Shown here piece by piece: positions 24,027-32,231 of a stretch of 64,000 nucleotides of DNA. Location: NCBI RefSeq assembly GCF_001457815.1, contig NZ_LN898221.1, positions 124,001 to 188,000 of the forward strand, written 5' to 3'. Source of the stretch: Vitreoscilla massiliensis (lineage in GTDB: Bacteria; Pseudomonadota; Gammaproteobacteria; Burkholderiales; Neisseriaceae). The notes beneath the pieces were generated by a model. That model did no database searches. It saw nothing but the letters and a program-made list of their open reading frames with translations, and was not told where the DNA came from. Positions within the stretch are counted from its first letter, which is position 1. Each line of letters begins with the position of its first letter. The position numbers and the translations under genes are program-made.

Positions 24027-24310
24027 CGCGTTTACTTGCTCTTATTGTAGCCGCTTTAAAGCGCTTTGGTGTTGAATTGCTTGCTGCGCTTGGTTTTTCA
24101 ATCGTGACTTATGCGGGCATGAATACTGTTTTAAGTTCGCTTATTGGTGAATTGCAAACAATGATGAATAATCTTCCTTCAGCTACATTGCAGTTGTTCT
24201 TTTTAGCTGGTGGTGGTGATGCAATCAACATCATTCTTTCAGCTTATGCGTTTAAGCTCACCATGCAATCTGCTTCTAAAATCAAAATCAGTGGAAAAGC
24301 CTCGACATGA
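24023..24310 (+). CDS. pVI-like minor coat / DUF2523 membrane protein
   Basis: A 95-residue hydrophobic protein with several membrane segments. Its ATG overlaps the TspB-like stop and its stop overlaps the Zot-like start, both by 4 bases. Same slot and size as the pVI-like protein of prophage 1. Confidence 0.78.
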   Translation: MTRLLALIVAALKRFGVELLAALGFSIVTYAGMNTVLSSLIGELQTMMNNLPSATLQLFFLAGGGDAINIILSAYAFKLTMQSASKIKISGKAST

Positions 24311-25542
24311 TTTACTTGATAACAGGCTCCCCAGGAACGGGTAAAACTGCAATGGTTCTGTCTTGGATACGCAAAAACACAGACGGCTTATTTAAATATC
24401 CTATGCTCATGGGTATTGATGATAAAGGCAATGATGTATTTGAAGACATGCCTCGCCCTATCTTCGTTAACGACATCGACGACATTGATCATGACTATTT
24501 CGGCACACAAGATATATCAGACGATGAGATAAAAGCTGGCGCTATTGAAACTGTTGTGCCTACCCCTACTCCTGATGACCCTGACATTATGGCGCCTGTT
24601 TTGATAGTAGACGAAGCTCACCGCATTTATCCAGTTCGCTCTGCTACAGCAAAAACACCTGAATATGTTGAGTCACTCGCAAAACTTCGACATCACGGCG
24701 TTACTTTGATACTACTTACTCAACATCCCAGCACAATAGACAAATTTGTTCGTGATCGTGTTGGTAAGCACATACACATAGTTCGTTCAAAGGTTGGAAG
24801 TAAAGCATACACTTTCTATGATGTGCAAAATACGCTTACCCGCTCAGCCCTTCAAAGTGAGGGTATGATGGATTTTTACACCATAGACAAAGAAGTCTGG
24901 TCGCATTACAAAAGCGCATCAACACACGTGAAATTCAAGAAGAAAACGCAAAAAATACTCTATGTGTTTCCTGCAATTATCATCATGATGGTTATTGGCT
25001 TTAGCTACATTGCAATGAATTTTGGTAGTTTGACCAACTTCGGCGGCGCTAATGTTGCACAAGCTTCTGATGTCTCTACAGTTACAGAGCTTGATAAAGC
25101 TATGGCCAGTAATGCCATAGGTGCAAATAATGGTACTCAATCATCATTGTCCAATGCATCGAGGGGTTCAAATAACGATACTTCTCAGAATTTGAAGCCT
25201 GAAGATTACGTTCCAAGCATTCCAGAGCAACCATGGTCTAAGCCGCTTTACAACAATGTCAGACAAGTTAAAAGTTTTGAATATCCAGTTGGTTATAAGG
25301 TTTCAAGAGGCAAATGCACTGCGTATAGTGAGCAAGGCACTGAATTAAATATTCCTCAAAAGGATTGTTTTAGGTGGCAAAAGAACGGTTTATTCAATCC
25401 GTATCGTGAGCCTGTCAAAGTTGAGCAAGCACAGCCAAAGCAGCAAGACAGCAAACAAGGTCAATCAAACAGCATATTATCGTTGTCAGACAGTACAAAT
25501 CATGATGCAATGAGGCCGTCTATAAAACTTGATGCTCAGTAA
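24307..25542 (+). CDS. Zot-like filamentous phage assembly ATPase (pI-like)
   Basis: A 411-residue inner-membrane ATPase. Walker A is GSPGTGKT at residues 7-14, Walker B lies in VLIVDEAHRIYPVRS, and a transmembrane helix is at about 219-238 (LYVFPAIIIMMVIGFSYIAM). The periplasmic C-terminal part ends MRPSIKLDAQ, nearly as in prophage 1. It drives phage secretion through the inner membrane. No pIV-like secretin is encoded in either prophage, so a host secretin is probably used. Confidence 0.92.
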   Translation: MIYLITGSPGTGKTAMVLSWIRKNTDGLFKYPMLMGIDDKGNDVFEDMPRPIFVNDIDDIDHDYFGTQDISDDEIKAGAIETVVPTPTPDDPDIMAPVLIVDEAHRIYPVRSATAKTPEYVESLAKLRHHGVTLILLTQHPSTIDKFVRDRVGKHIHIVRSKVGSKAYTFYDVQNTLTRSALQSEGMMDFYTIDKEVWSHYKSASTHVKFKKKTQKILYVFPAIIIMMVIGFSYIAMNFGSLTNFGGANVAQASDVSTVTELDKAMASNAIGANNGTQSSLSNASRGSNNDTSQNLKPEDYVPSIPEQPWSKPLYNNVRQVKSFEYPVGYKVSRGKCTAYSEQGTELNIPQKDCFRWQKNGLFNPYREPVKVEQAQPKQQDSKQGQSNSILSLSDSTNHDAMRPSIKLDAQ

Positions 25543-26055
25543 ATGATTAAATTTATACTAATAATATTTGCACTGTTTGTTCTGGTAGCAATTCTATTTT
25601 TAATTTTTGTAGCTACTCTTAAGAATAAAAAGGATTTTTCAACTGATAAAGCACCATGGCCATTTTATTCAAAACGCCCATTATCAAGACCTGAACAAGT
25701 TATGTATTTTAGATTGATTGAGGCGTTGCCAGATTTTGTTGTTTTACCACAAGTTGGATTATCAAGATTTTTAGGTGTTAAAAAAGGAAATAATTTCGGC
25801 CAGTGGTTTAATAGGATAAACCGAATGAGTGTTGATTTTTTGGTGTGTAGTAAAGATTTTAAAATCATTAGTGCAATTGAATTGGATGATTCGACACATA
25901 ATGATGAAAATCGCAAAATTGCGGATGCCAAGAAGGATAAGGCTTTAGATTCTGCGGGTGTGCAGATTATTCGCTGGCAAGTTACAAATTTACCTGATGT
26001 TGAAAATATCAAAAAATTAATTTCAGACAGTGATTCTATGAACCATAAACTTTGA
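25543..26055 (+). CDS. DUF2726-type membrane-anchored protein
   Basis: A 170-residue protein with an N-terminal membrane helix (residues 1-27) and a DUF2726-like domain, which resembles restriction-endonuclease-fold proteins: VDFLVCSKDFKIISAIELDD, then DKALDSAGVQIIRWQ. The ATG follows the Zot stop directly. Such cargo genes are common at the 3' end of inovirus operons and may act in defence or superinfection control, but this is inference. Prophage 1 has a different small gene here. Confidence 0.72.
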   Translation: MIKFILIIFALFVLVAILFLIFVATLKNKKDFSTDKAPWPFYSKRPLSRPEQVMYFRLIEALPDFVVLPQVGLSRFLGVKKGNNFGQWFNRINRMSVDFLVCSKDFKIISAIELDDSTHNDENRKIADAKKDKALDSAGVQIIRWQVTNLPDVENIKKLISDSDSMNHKL

Positions 26056-26333
26056 GAAACTGACAATCCCGTCAAGGGGAAGCTTTGTAAAGGCGCTTGC
26101 GTCTTTATGAATACCCCTTGATGGCGTGCCAATAAATAAGCTCGGGTAAGGGGTGCAGATGGTTTTCTATCTGCACCCCTTGCCACATGGCGAATGCCGC
26201 CGGAGGCGAAGAAACTGGGGAATTGCAGCAATAAAATGAAGACAGGGGCTATAAAAATGCAGGGTGCATATTATTTATATGACATTGAAATGGGGCTGTA
26301 TTTTTGTAGTATTTGCGCTACTAGCATGGATAA
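26056..26333. repeat. Hairpin-rich non-coding end of prophage 2
   Basis: About 280 bases without a gene. AAGGGGTGCAGAT (26148-26160) and ATCTGCACCCCTT (26169-26181) form a perfect 13-bp stem with an 8-base loop. TCAAGGGG (26072-26079) pairs with CCCCTTGA (26114-26121). GCC/GGC-rich smaller hairpins follow. Such clusters in filamentous phages hold the packaging signal, the complementary-strand origin or a terminator. Confidence 0.65.
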
Positions 26334-26361
26334 CGTTACATAACAAGATATTATGCGAACT
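26334..26361 (-). other. Degenerate dif-like site, right end of prophage 2
   Basis: On the minus strand the XerC arm AGTTCGCATAA is identical to the left site, but the centre differs and the other arm reads TTATGTAACG in place of TTATGTTAAAT. This is the expected hybrid left after XerCD integration of a phage att site. Confidence 0.78.
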
Positions 26362-26441
26362 AGATTAGATTGCCAAATGAAACACAAATCCACATAATCA
26401 TTTCAAGCCATGCCACCCATAACTGCTCTAAGGACTTTGAG

Positions 26442-26807
26442 ATGGATACCAAGATGATTGAAGATTTTGAACAGCAACGTTTTCAAGCTTTGATTATGCA
26501 GGATTATGACTTATTTACGAGTATGTGTGATAAAAATCTCATTTATGTGCATAACAGCGGCAATGTCGATACTTTAGAGGGTTATTACCACAAATTGGTC
26601 AGTGGTTATTATCGTTATTTGAGCATCGATTATGAGATTTCTCATGTGGAAATCTTTACAGAATGCGTGCTGGTATTTGCCAACTTAAAAGCACATATTT
26701 TGGTCAATAATGAAGAAAAACAGTTAAATAACCGTTTATTGTCGGTATTAAAACGCAACCATTCGGGGCTTAAATTATTGGCACAGCAGCCGACACCGAT
26801 ACGCTAG
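26442..26807 (+). CDS. NTF2-like (SnoaL/DUF4440-type) protein
   Basis: A 121-residue protein with the NTF2-like alpha+beta pattern: MIEDFEQQRFQALIMQDYDL then FTSMCDKNLIYVHNSGN, followed by strands around HVEIFTECVLVFANLKAHI. Related proteins are cyclases, isomerases or have no activity. I chose the ATG at 26442 with AAGGA upstream. It is convergent with the aromatic-degradation operon and may belong to it, as related hydroquinone clusters carry small extra proteins. Its start lies 80 bases from the right end of prophage 2, so phage insertion may have changed its promoter. Confidence 0.7.
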   Translation: MDTKMIEDFEQQRFQALIMQDYDLFTSMCDKNLIYVHNSGNVDTLEGYYHKLVSGYYRYLSIDYEISHVEIFTECVLVFANLKAHILVNNEEKQLNNRLLSVLKRNHSGLKLLAQQPTPIR

Positions 26808-26835
26808 CATCGGTTTTAAGCATGGGTGCTGATGA

Positions 26836-27189
26836 TTAAGGTGTAGAAGCCAAGAAAATTTTCGCATTTTTGTGTTCAATTTCAATGACTTGAAGTTGCT
26901 TTCCTTTGCATGGCCCATCGATACACACGCCGGTTTCAATATCAAATAAGGCCGAATGGTGGGCGCACATGATGACTTGGTTTTGATACAGCGAGAATTG
27001 CCCCTCTTTGTAATCCAATTGCACTGAAAAATGGGGGCAAACATTTTCATAGGCGTAATAGCGTTGATCTTTTTGAATGATGACCACACTGATTTCTTTG
27101 TGTGGATGGGCCACTTTAATCGCTTGTTTTTCATTAAATTCAATGGTTTCACACAGAATGACTGCATCTGCTGCTGTATTTTTCTCCAT
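26836..27189 (-). CDS. Rieske-type [2Fe-2S] ferredoxin
   Basis: A 117-residue Rieske protein with the cluster ligands CPH (near 51-53) and CAHH (near 75-78). The fold is complete. It is the last gene of the hydroquinone operon, one base after the intradiol dioxygenase stop. Ferredoxins at this place in aromatic clusters are thought to re-reduce iron dioxygenases that become inactivated, and that may be its role here; no reductase partner lies nearby. Confidence 0.85.
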   Translation of the reverse strand: MEKNTAADAVILCETIEFNEKQAIKVAHPHKEISVVIIQKDQRYYAYENVCPHFSVQLDYKEGQFSLYQNQVIMCAHHSALFDIETGVCIDGPCKGKQLQVIEIEHKNAKIFLASTP

Positions 27190-27190
27190 A

Positions 27191-28048
27191 TCAGCCCTCT
27201 TTCGTCAATACAAATGAATATTGAATCAGATGAAATGGCTGTTTGATTTCAAAAAAATCGGTCCAATTTGCATCTGCAAGCTTGGTTTCGTAGGCCACGA
27301 TTAAACGCTCTTTTACCCCAAACACCGCATCACCATTCAAATGTTCGTCTCCTTGGATAAACAAATGGGTGACCAAACGTTGGTATCCAGGTGCTTGTAT
27401 CATAAAATGGATGTGAGCTGGGCGCCAAAAATGACGTTTGGCATAATTCAACAGCTCGCCTACTGTCCCATCTGAGGGAATTTGGTAGCTGATGGGCAAA
27501 ATAGACTTGAATGCATACGCCCCTTGTTCATTGCTAAAAAACTTACCGCGCAAATTTGCTGGTGGTTGGGCGCTGTCTTGGCCAGAATACATGCCATTGT
27601 CAGCCGTTTGCCAAACTTCAATTTCCGCGCCAACGATAGGTTTACCATCATGATCCAGTATGTTTCCTTGTACCAATAGAGGCATTAAATCGTCGCCTCC
27701 CTCTTCTACAATGTTCTCGCCATACATACGGGTTGGCATGCCTGCCACAAAAAACGGGCCAAATACGGTGCTGGGGGTTTGTTGCTCATTTTGGCTGTGA
27801 TTGATTTCATCCACCAACATGGAAATGCCCAATACATCAGAAAGCAAAATAAACTCTTGTCTTGGGCCTTGGCACATGTGGCCTGTACGGGTGAGAAAAT
27901 CAATGGCGGTTTCCCATTCCGTTTGCGTGAGTTGGACTTCATCTATGTATTGGTGCAAGGTTTTAATCAAGGTTTGTAACACATATTTGCTGCGTTCAGA
28001 ATCAATTTGATCCAAGCTTTTCAGTACACTCTCGGTTACAGGCCGCAT
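27191..28048 (-). CDS. Intradiol dioxygenase, probable hydroxyquinol 1,2-dioxygenase
   Basis: A 285-residue non-heme Fe(III) dioxygenase with the N-terminal dimerisation helix domain and the catalytic core. The iron ligands fit Tyr in ADNGMYSGQ (near 155), Tyr in ISYQIPSDG (near 189) and the two His in RPAHIHF (near 213-215). Closeness to hydroxyquinol rather than catechol enzymes is suggested by the maleylacetate reductase beside it: hydroxyquinol cleavage gives maleylacetate directly. A single uptake repeat lies at its start codon. Catechol 1,2-dioxygenase activity cannot be excluded. Confidence 0.85.
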   Translation of the reverse strand: MRPVTESVLKSLDQIDSERSKYVLQTLIKTLHQYIDEVQLTQTEWETAIDFLTRTGHMCQGPRQEFILLSDVLGISMLVDEINHSQNEQQTPSTVFGPFFVAGMPTRMYGENIVEEGGDDLMPLLVQGNILDHDGKPIVGAEIEVWQTADNGMYSGQDSAQPPANLRGKFFSNEQGAYAFKSILPISYQIPSDGTVGELLNYAKRHFWRPAHIHFMIQAPGYQRLVTHLFIQGDEHLNGDAVFGVKERLIVAYETKLADANWTDFFEIKQPFHLIQYSFVLTKEG

Positions 28049-28064
28049 GGTTTATTCCTCCAAA

Positions 28065-29135
28065 TCAAGCTGGTGGCAGACCTTGATATGCCAAAGTCAG
28101 TAATCGGGTCAACTCTTGCTCATCGTACGGCCTTGGATTGTAATAAGGTTTAGCACAGGTAATGCGTGCCACCTCTGCCGGACCATCTTCGGGTAAGCCA
28201 ATGTCTTTTAAAGCCATAGGAATGCCCAATTTTTGATTCAATGCATAAATCAATTCACCCACTTGTTCATGACTTTGTCCGCCCAACGTTTGTGCCAGCA
28301 AATCCATGGTTGGAATGTCGGTGTTTTGGTTGTAAAAAGCCGAATAAGCCAAGGTAATGGCATGAGCTTGAGCATGCGGAAGATTAAAAGTACCACCCAA
28401 GGTATGGCACAACTTGTGGTGTATGGCCATGCCCACTGAGCCCAAACAAATTCCAGCCAGCCATGCCCCATACATCGCTTGTTTGCGGGCAGCCAAATCT
28501 TGCGGTTGTGCCACAATTTGCGGTAAAGCCTGATACAGTGATTTAATCGCTTCCAGCGCCATCATGCTGATGATGGGGTTTTTGTCCTCGGCATACAAAG
28601 CTTCCACCGCATGTGCCATGGCATTCATGCCTGAACTGGCTGAGATTTCTGCTGGCAAAGTCAGCGTCAACTCAGGATCGTAAATCACCACTTTAGGCAA
28701 GACTTTTAAATCTTTCCCGGTGGTTTTGACATGGTTTTCTGTCAAACCGTATACCGTGGTCATTTCACTGCCCGCATAGGTGGTGGGAATGGCGGCAATG
28801 GGTAAGCCAGTTTTCAAGGCGATGGCTTTGGCCAAACCAATGGTAGAACCGCCACCCAAGGCCAAACAACAATCAATATCGTGGTCTAAAGCGTATGCCA
28901 CCGCCTTGTCAGCAACCTCTACAGGAACATGCATGACCGCATGTGGGTACACGCCTGCCGACAACTCTCCCAATTGCTCGACCATTTTCAGGCCGCTTTT
29001 CTCTTGCTCGGGCGTGGTTAAAATCAATACCTTACGGTATCCTTCGTCCGCCAAGATGGATTTCACTTGTTTGGATGCCCCTTCGGCGAAATACACATTG
29101 ATGGGCAAGGCTTTGTAATGAAAATTGCTGATCAT
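28065..29135 (-). CDS. Maleylacetate reductase
   Basis: A 356-residue member of the iron-containing alcohol dehydrogenase superfamily, maleylacetate reductase branch. It has the nucleotide-binding GGGSTIGLAKAIA, PTTYAGSEMT and the His-rich HHKLCHTLGGTFNLPHAQAH. It reduces maleylacetate to 3-oxoadipate with NAD(P)H, the common exit of the hydroquinone and hydroxyquinol branches. The start is 3 bases from the stop of the upstream aldehyde dehydrogenase gene. Confidence 0.93.
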   Translation of the reverse strand: MISNFHYKALPINVYFAEGASKQVKSILADEGYRKVLILTTPEQEKSGLKMVEQLGELSAGVYPHAVMHVPVEVADKAVAYALDHDIDCCLALGGGSTIGLAKAIALKTGLPIAAIPTTYAGSEMTTVYGLTENHVKTTGKDLKVLPKVVIYDPELTLTLPAEISASSGMNAMAHAVEALYAEDKNPIISMMALEAIKSLYQALPQIVAQPQDLAARKQAMYGAWLAGICLGSVGMAIHHKLCHTLGGTFNLPHAQAHAITLAYSAFYNQNTDIPTMDLLAQTLGGQSHEQVGELIYALNQKLGIPMALKDIGLPEDGPAEVARITCAKPYYNPRPYDEQELTRLLTLAYQGLPPA

Positions 29136-29138
29136 GAT

Positions 29139-30656
29139 TCATTCACCTCTGTGAAAATGTGGCGGAATTTGTGCGTCTACATTCACCCAAACCGATTTGA
29201 CTTCGGTGTAATCATGGATGGCTTCAAAACCCATTTCACGGCCATAACCCGATTTGCCTACACCGCCAAATGGGCTGCCTGGATTGACCCTTTTGTAGCT
29301 GTTAATCCAGCACATACCAGCTTTGATTTTTTTGGCAAACGAGTGTGCACGTTGCAAATTATTGGTCCACAAGCCGCTGCCCAAGCCATATTCAGTCCCA
29401 TTGGCAATTTCTAAAGCCTCGGCATCGTCTTTAAAGCGCAATACAGTCACAAATGGGCCAAAAACTTCTTCTTGGGCCACGCGATCGCTGGGTTTGGCCT
29501 CGACGATGGTTGGCAACACATAATAGCCATTTTGTAAGGCCGCATCATCGGGCGCTTTGCCACCCAACAGTATTTTACCACCCTGCTCTTTGGCGATTTG
29601 AGCATAAGACAAGACTTTGTCACGGTGTAAATCTGAAGTCAGTGGGCCCATTTCGGTATCTGGATCCAATGGATTGCCCAAGCGGATGCTGGCCGCCAGC
29701 TTGATGAATTTTTCTAAAAATTCATCGGCGATTTTTTCATTCAAAATCAAACGTGAACCGGCAATACATGCTTGGCCTTGGTTGTGGAAGATGGCCCAAG
29801 CTGCTCCATTCACCGCCGCATCAATATCAGCGTCTTCAAACACGATATTGGCACCCTTACCGCCCAACTCCAATTGCACCCGCTTCAAATTACCGGCCGA
29901 TGAATTGACGATATTGCGACCTGTTTGGGTAGAGCCTGTGAACGAAATTTTGCCGATGTCAGGATGCTCAGCCAAACGCTGACCTGCCGTTTGACCATAA
30001 CCAGTCACGATGTTCACCACCCCATCCGGAAAACCGGCTTTTTTAATCAATTCGGCAATTTTCAAGGTGGATAAAGGGGTGATTTCAGAAGGTTTCATCA
30101 CCACCACATTGCCTGCGGCCAAAGCCGGACCCAACTTCCAACTGGTGAACATCAAGGGGAAATTCCACGGCACGATTTGTCCAACCACACCGATGGGTTC
30201 ACGCGTCACATAGTTCAAAAAGCCTTTTTCGACCGGAACAATCGTGCCCTCGATTTTATCGGCCATGCCACCAAAATAGCGAAAACAGGCCGCTGTGCGA
30301 GGCACATCCAAGCGCCGCGAGTCTTTAATCGGGTGCCCCGTATCCAAAGATTCAATTTGCGCCAACTCTTCAGCATGTTCTTCAATCAAATCCGCCAATT
30401 TCAGCAACAAGCGCCCTCTCTCCGCTGCCGGATATTCAGACCACACTTCAAATGCTTTTAAAGCTGCCACCACAGCGCGGTCAACATCTTCGGCTTCTGC
30501 GGCCGCAATTTGGGTAATCAACGTGCCATTGGTGGGGTTCAATACATCAATGGTACCGCCTTTGAGCGCAGGTACAAATTCGCCATTGATGAACAATTGT
30601 GTGTTTAATTTGGGCAAAATGTCTTGTTCTGAGATGATGGTGTTCTTGGCATTCAT
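29139..30656 (-). CDS. Aldehyde dehydrogenase, probable 4-hydroxymuconic semialdehyde dehydrogenase
   Basis: A 505-residue NAD(P)-dependent aldehyde dehydrogenase with IVPWNFPLMF, the catalytic Glu in LELGGKGANIVF and the catalytic Cys in NQGQACIAGSR. The neighbours give the substrate: placed after the hydroquinone dioxygenase subunits and before maleylacetate reductase, it should oxidise 4-hydroxymuconic semialdehyde to maleylacetate. Without that context it would be annotated only as a general aldehyde dehydrogenase. Confidence 0.88.
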   Translation of the reverse strand: MNAKNTIISEQDILPKLNTQLFINGEFVPALKGGTIDVLNPTNGTLITQIAAAEAEDVDRAVVAALKAFEVWSEYPAAERGRLLLKLADLIEEHAEELAQIESLDTGHPIKDSRRLDVPRTAACFRYFGGMADKIEGTIVPVEKGFLNYVTREPIGVVGQIVPWNFPLMFTSWKLGPALAAGNVVVMKPSEITPLSTLKIAELIKKAGFPDGVVNIVTGYGQTAGQRLAEHPDIGKISFTGSTQTGRNIVNSSAGNLKRVQLELGGKGANIVFEDADIDAAVNGAAWAIFHNQGQACIAGSRLILNEKIADEFLEKFIKLAASIRLGNPLDPDTEMGPLTSDLHRDKVLSYAQIAKEQGGKILLGGKAPDDAALQNGYYVLPTIVEAKPSDRVAQEEVFGPFVTVLRFKDDAEALEIANGTEYGLGSGLWTNNLQRAHSFAKKIKAGMCWINSYKRVNPGSPFGGVGKSGYGREMGFEAIHDYTEVKSVWVNVDAQIPPHFHRGE

Positions 30657-30715
30657 GGTGTCAACCTTTATGTATGTTAGGCGTAGCAGTTTGGTGGTGC
30701 ATCACTATCGCGGAA

Positions 30716-31720
30716 CTAAAAACTCACAGGGTATGGTGGCAACTCGCCCGACTCGTATTTTTCCGGTAAATTCGGGGTCGCATTTTCCCAAACCAACAAC
30801 ATCGAACGTTTGGTCGAATAACCTTGGTGGCGGATATTGGCGGGCATGGCGCAAATGTCACCGGCTTTCATGATGATGCGGGCAAACGGGCTGCCATCAT
30901 TTTTGTCGGCGATGTCCCATGTGATTTCGTCCGAAATTTGCATAAACCACTCTACACGGTCGTTGCCGTGGCAAATGGGCAAGATGTATTCTTCTGTGGT
31001 TGGACAGAACAAGCTGGCCTTGCACACCGACGTTACCGAAGGATTCCAAGTCACATCTGAGCGCGACATGTATTTAAACAAATTGAATGCGCTTAATTGG
31101 CCTTCAAATTCAGGTTCGCAGTGCACCAAAGGCTCGTCTTGCGGCACATCCAAGAATTGGCGGTTGACCGGCAAATCTTCACGCAGTGGCGAATCATCTG
31201 GCATACCCGGCATGCGTTTGGTCGCGATGCGGTAGCGATCTATCGCTTCGGCATTGAAGCCGTGTTTGCGACCAAAGGCACTGCCGGTTTCTTCGGGAGC
31301 GGCAAATGGATCAAACCCTTCATTCACCCAATCGTGCAAAATGGCTTTGAATGTGGCCATGATGACCGGCGTGTCAAAATTTTCCACATAATCCACACCT
31401 GCGGCTTTCAAGACACCATTGAACGTGCCTGCATACATATCAACGCTGCCATAGTGGTTTTGGGTGCCGATGACATGGTCAAAATTCACCCAACCGTAGA
31501 AAAAGCCCCAAGCCACATCACGCATGACTGCTCGCAAGAAGGCATCAACAGACATCAAATGCGAGTGCTCTTGGCCTTTGGCTTGCCAAGTGATTTTGGC
31601 AAAATACTCGTCGCGATCGAATCTGAAACCGCCCAATTTAAACGTGGTGTAACCTGAAATGGCATCTTGACCCAAGACTTCTACCAACTCGCTGGCAAAT
31701 GATTTTTGTGTTGCGCTCAT
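30716..31720 (-). CDS. Hydroquinone 1,2-dioxygenase, large subunit
   Basis: A 334-residue protein resembling the beta (about 38 kDa) subunit of the two-component Fe(II) hydroquinone dioxygenases known from 4-hydroxyacetophenone (HapD) and p-nitrophenol pathways. The C-terminal half has a cupin-like pattern (RVEWFMQISDEITWDI, then AGDICAMPANIRHQGYS) with His and Glu candidates for iron binding. The enzyme opens hydroquinone to 4-hydroxymuconic semialdehyde. The small-subunit gene lies 19 bases upstream. The call rests on family resemblance and on the full conserved gene order. Confidence 0.82.
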   Translation of the reverse strand: MSATQKSFASELVEVLGQDAISGYTTFKLGGFRFDRDEYFAKITWQAKGQEHSHLMSVDAFLRAVMRDVAWGFFYGWVNFDHVIGTQNHYGSVDMYAGTFNGVLKAAGVDYVENFDTPVIMATFKAILHDWVNEGFDPFAAPEETGSAFGRKHGFNAEAIDRYRIATKRMPGMPDDSPLREDLPVNRQFLDVPQDEPLVHCEPEFEGQLSAFNLFKYMSRSDVTWNPSVTSVCKASLFCPTTEEYILPICHGNDRVEWFMQISDEITWDIADKNDGSPFARIIMKAGDICAMPANIRHQGYSTKRSMLLVWENATPNLPEKYESGELPPYPVSF

Positions 31721-31739
31721 AACCGTTCTCCAATTTGAA

Positions 31740-32231
31740 TTATTTCAAGCAAATGTCTGCCCACTTCTCAATCGACAGTGGTCCTTTGATGGTGTGCAAC
31801 AACACAGTGGCTGGTTTGGCGCTGTTGATGCGGTATGCGGTGCCTGCCGGCAAGATGGTTTGGTGGCCTTGTTGTAACACCACATAGCCCATCGGCTTGC
31901 CATTCGGTTGCTCACCTGCCAATTGCGTGCCTTCAATACTGGCATCCACGGCTTGCGGCAATTTTAAGAATTCCACTCGCACTTCACCGTCCATGGAAAT
32001 CAAGAATTCATCGTGTGAGCAGGTATACCAAACCGAAGTGCCTTCGGCGCGAACCGACTCAATCACGTATTTTTGGTTAATGCCGACGACAGTTTTATCG
32101 TAAGGTTTGGCGTTTTTGGCGACTTCAAAAATATTTGAAAAAACATAATGAGAAGCCTTACCTTGTATCATTTGGATGCTGCCTTTTTCAAAGTTATCCA
32201 AGCTGGCGAAATTGGTGTGATATGCATTCAT
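31740..32231 (-). CDS. Hydroquinone 1,2-dioxygenase, small subunit
   Basis: A 163-residue protein of the size of the alpha (about 17-19 kDa) HapC-type subunit, which partners the large subunit. It has a cupin-like pattern (HDEFLISMDGEVRVEFLKL, then TILPAGTAYRINSAKPA). It is the first gene of the six-gene operon, with a 560-base gap to the divergent LysR-type regulator. Confidence 0.8.
   Translation of the reverse strand: MNAYHTNFASLDNFEKGSIQMIQGKASHYVFSNIFEVAKNAKPYDKTVVGINQKYVIESVRAEGTSVWYTCSHDEFLISMDGEVRVEFLKLPQAVDASIEGTQLAGEQPNGKPMGYVVLQQGHQTILPAGTAYRINSAKPATVLLHTIKGPLSIEKWADICLK

Larger units (their letters stand above)
18688..26361 (+). mobile_element. Filamentous (inovirus) prophage 2 integrated at dif
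   Basis: A 7.7-kb element bounded by an intact dif and a degenerate dif-like site, as expected for phages that use host XerCD (IMEX). Gene order on the plus strand: divergent repressor, small early genes, Rep_trans initiator, probable ssDNA-binding protein, acidic protein, major coat protein, two small membrane proteins, TspB-like protein, pVI-like protein, Zot-like ATPase, DUF2726 protein, hairpin-rich non-coding end. No integrase gene and no uptake repeats are present. The structural genes are homologous to prophage 1. Confidence 0.85.
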
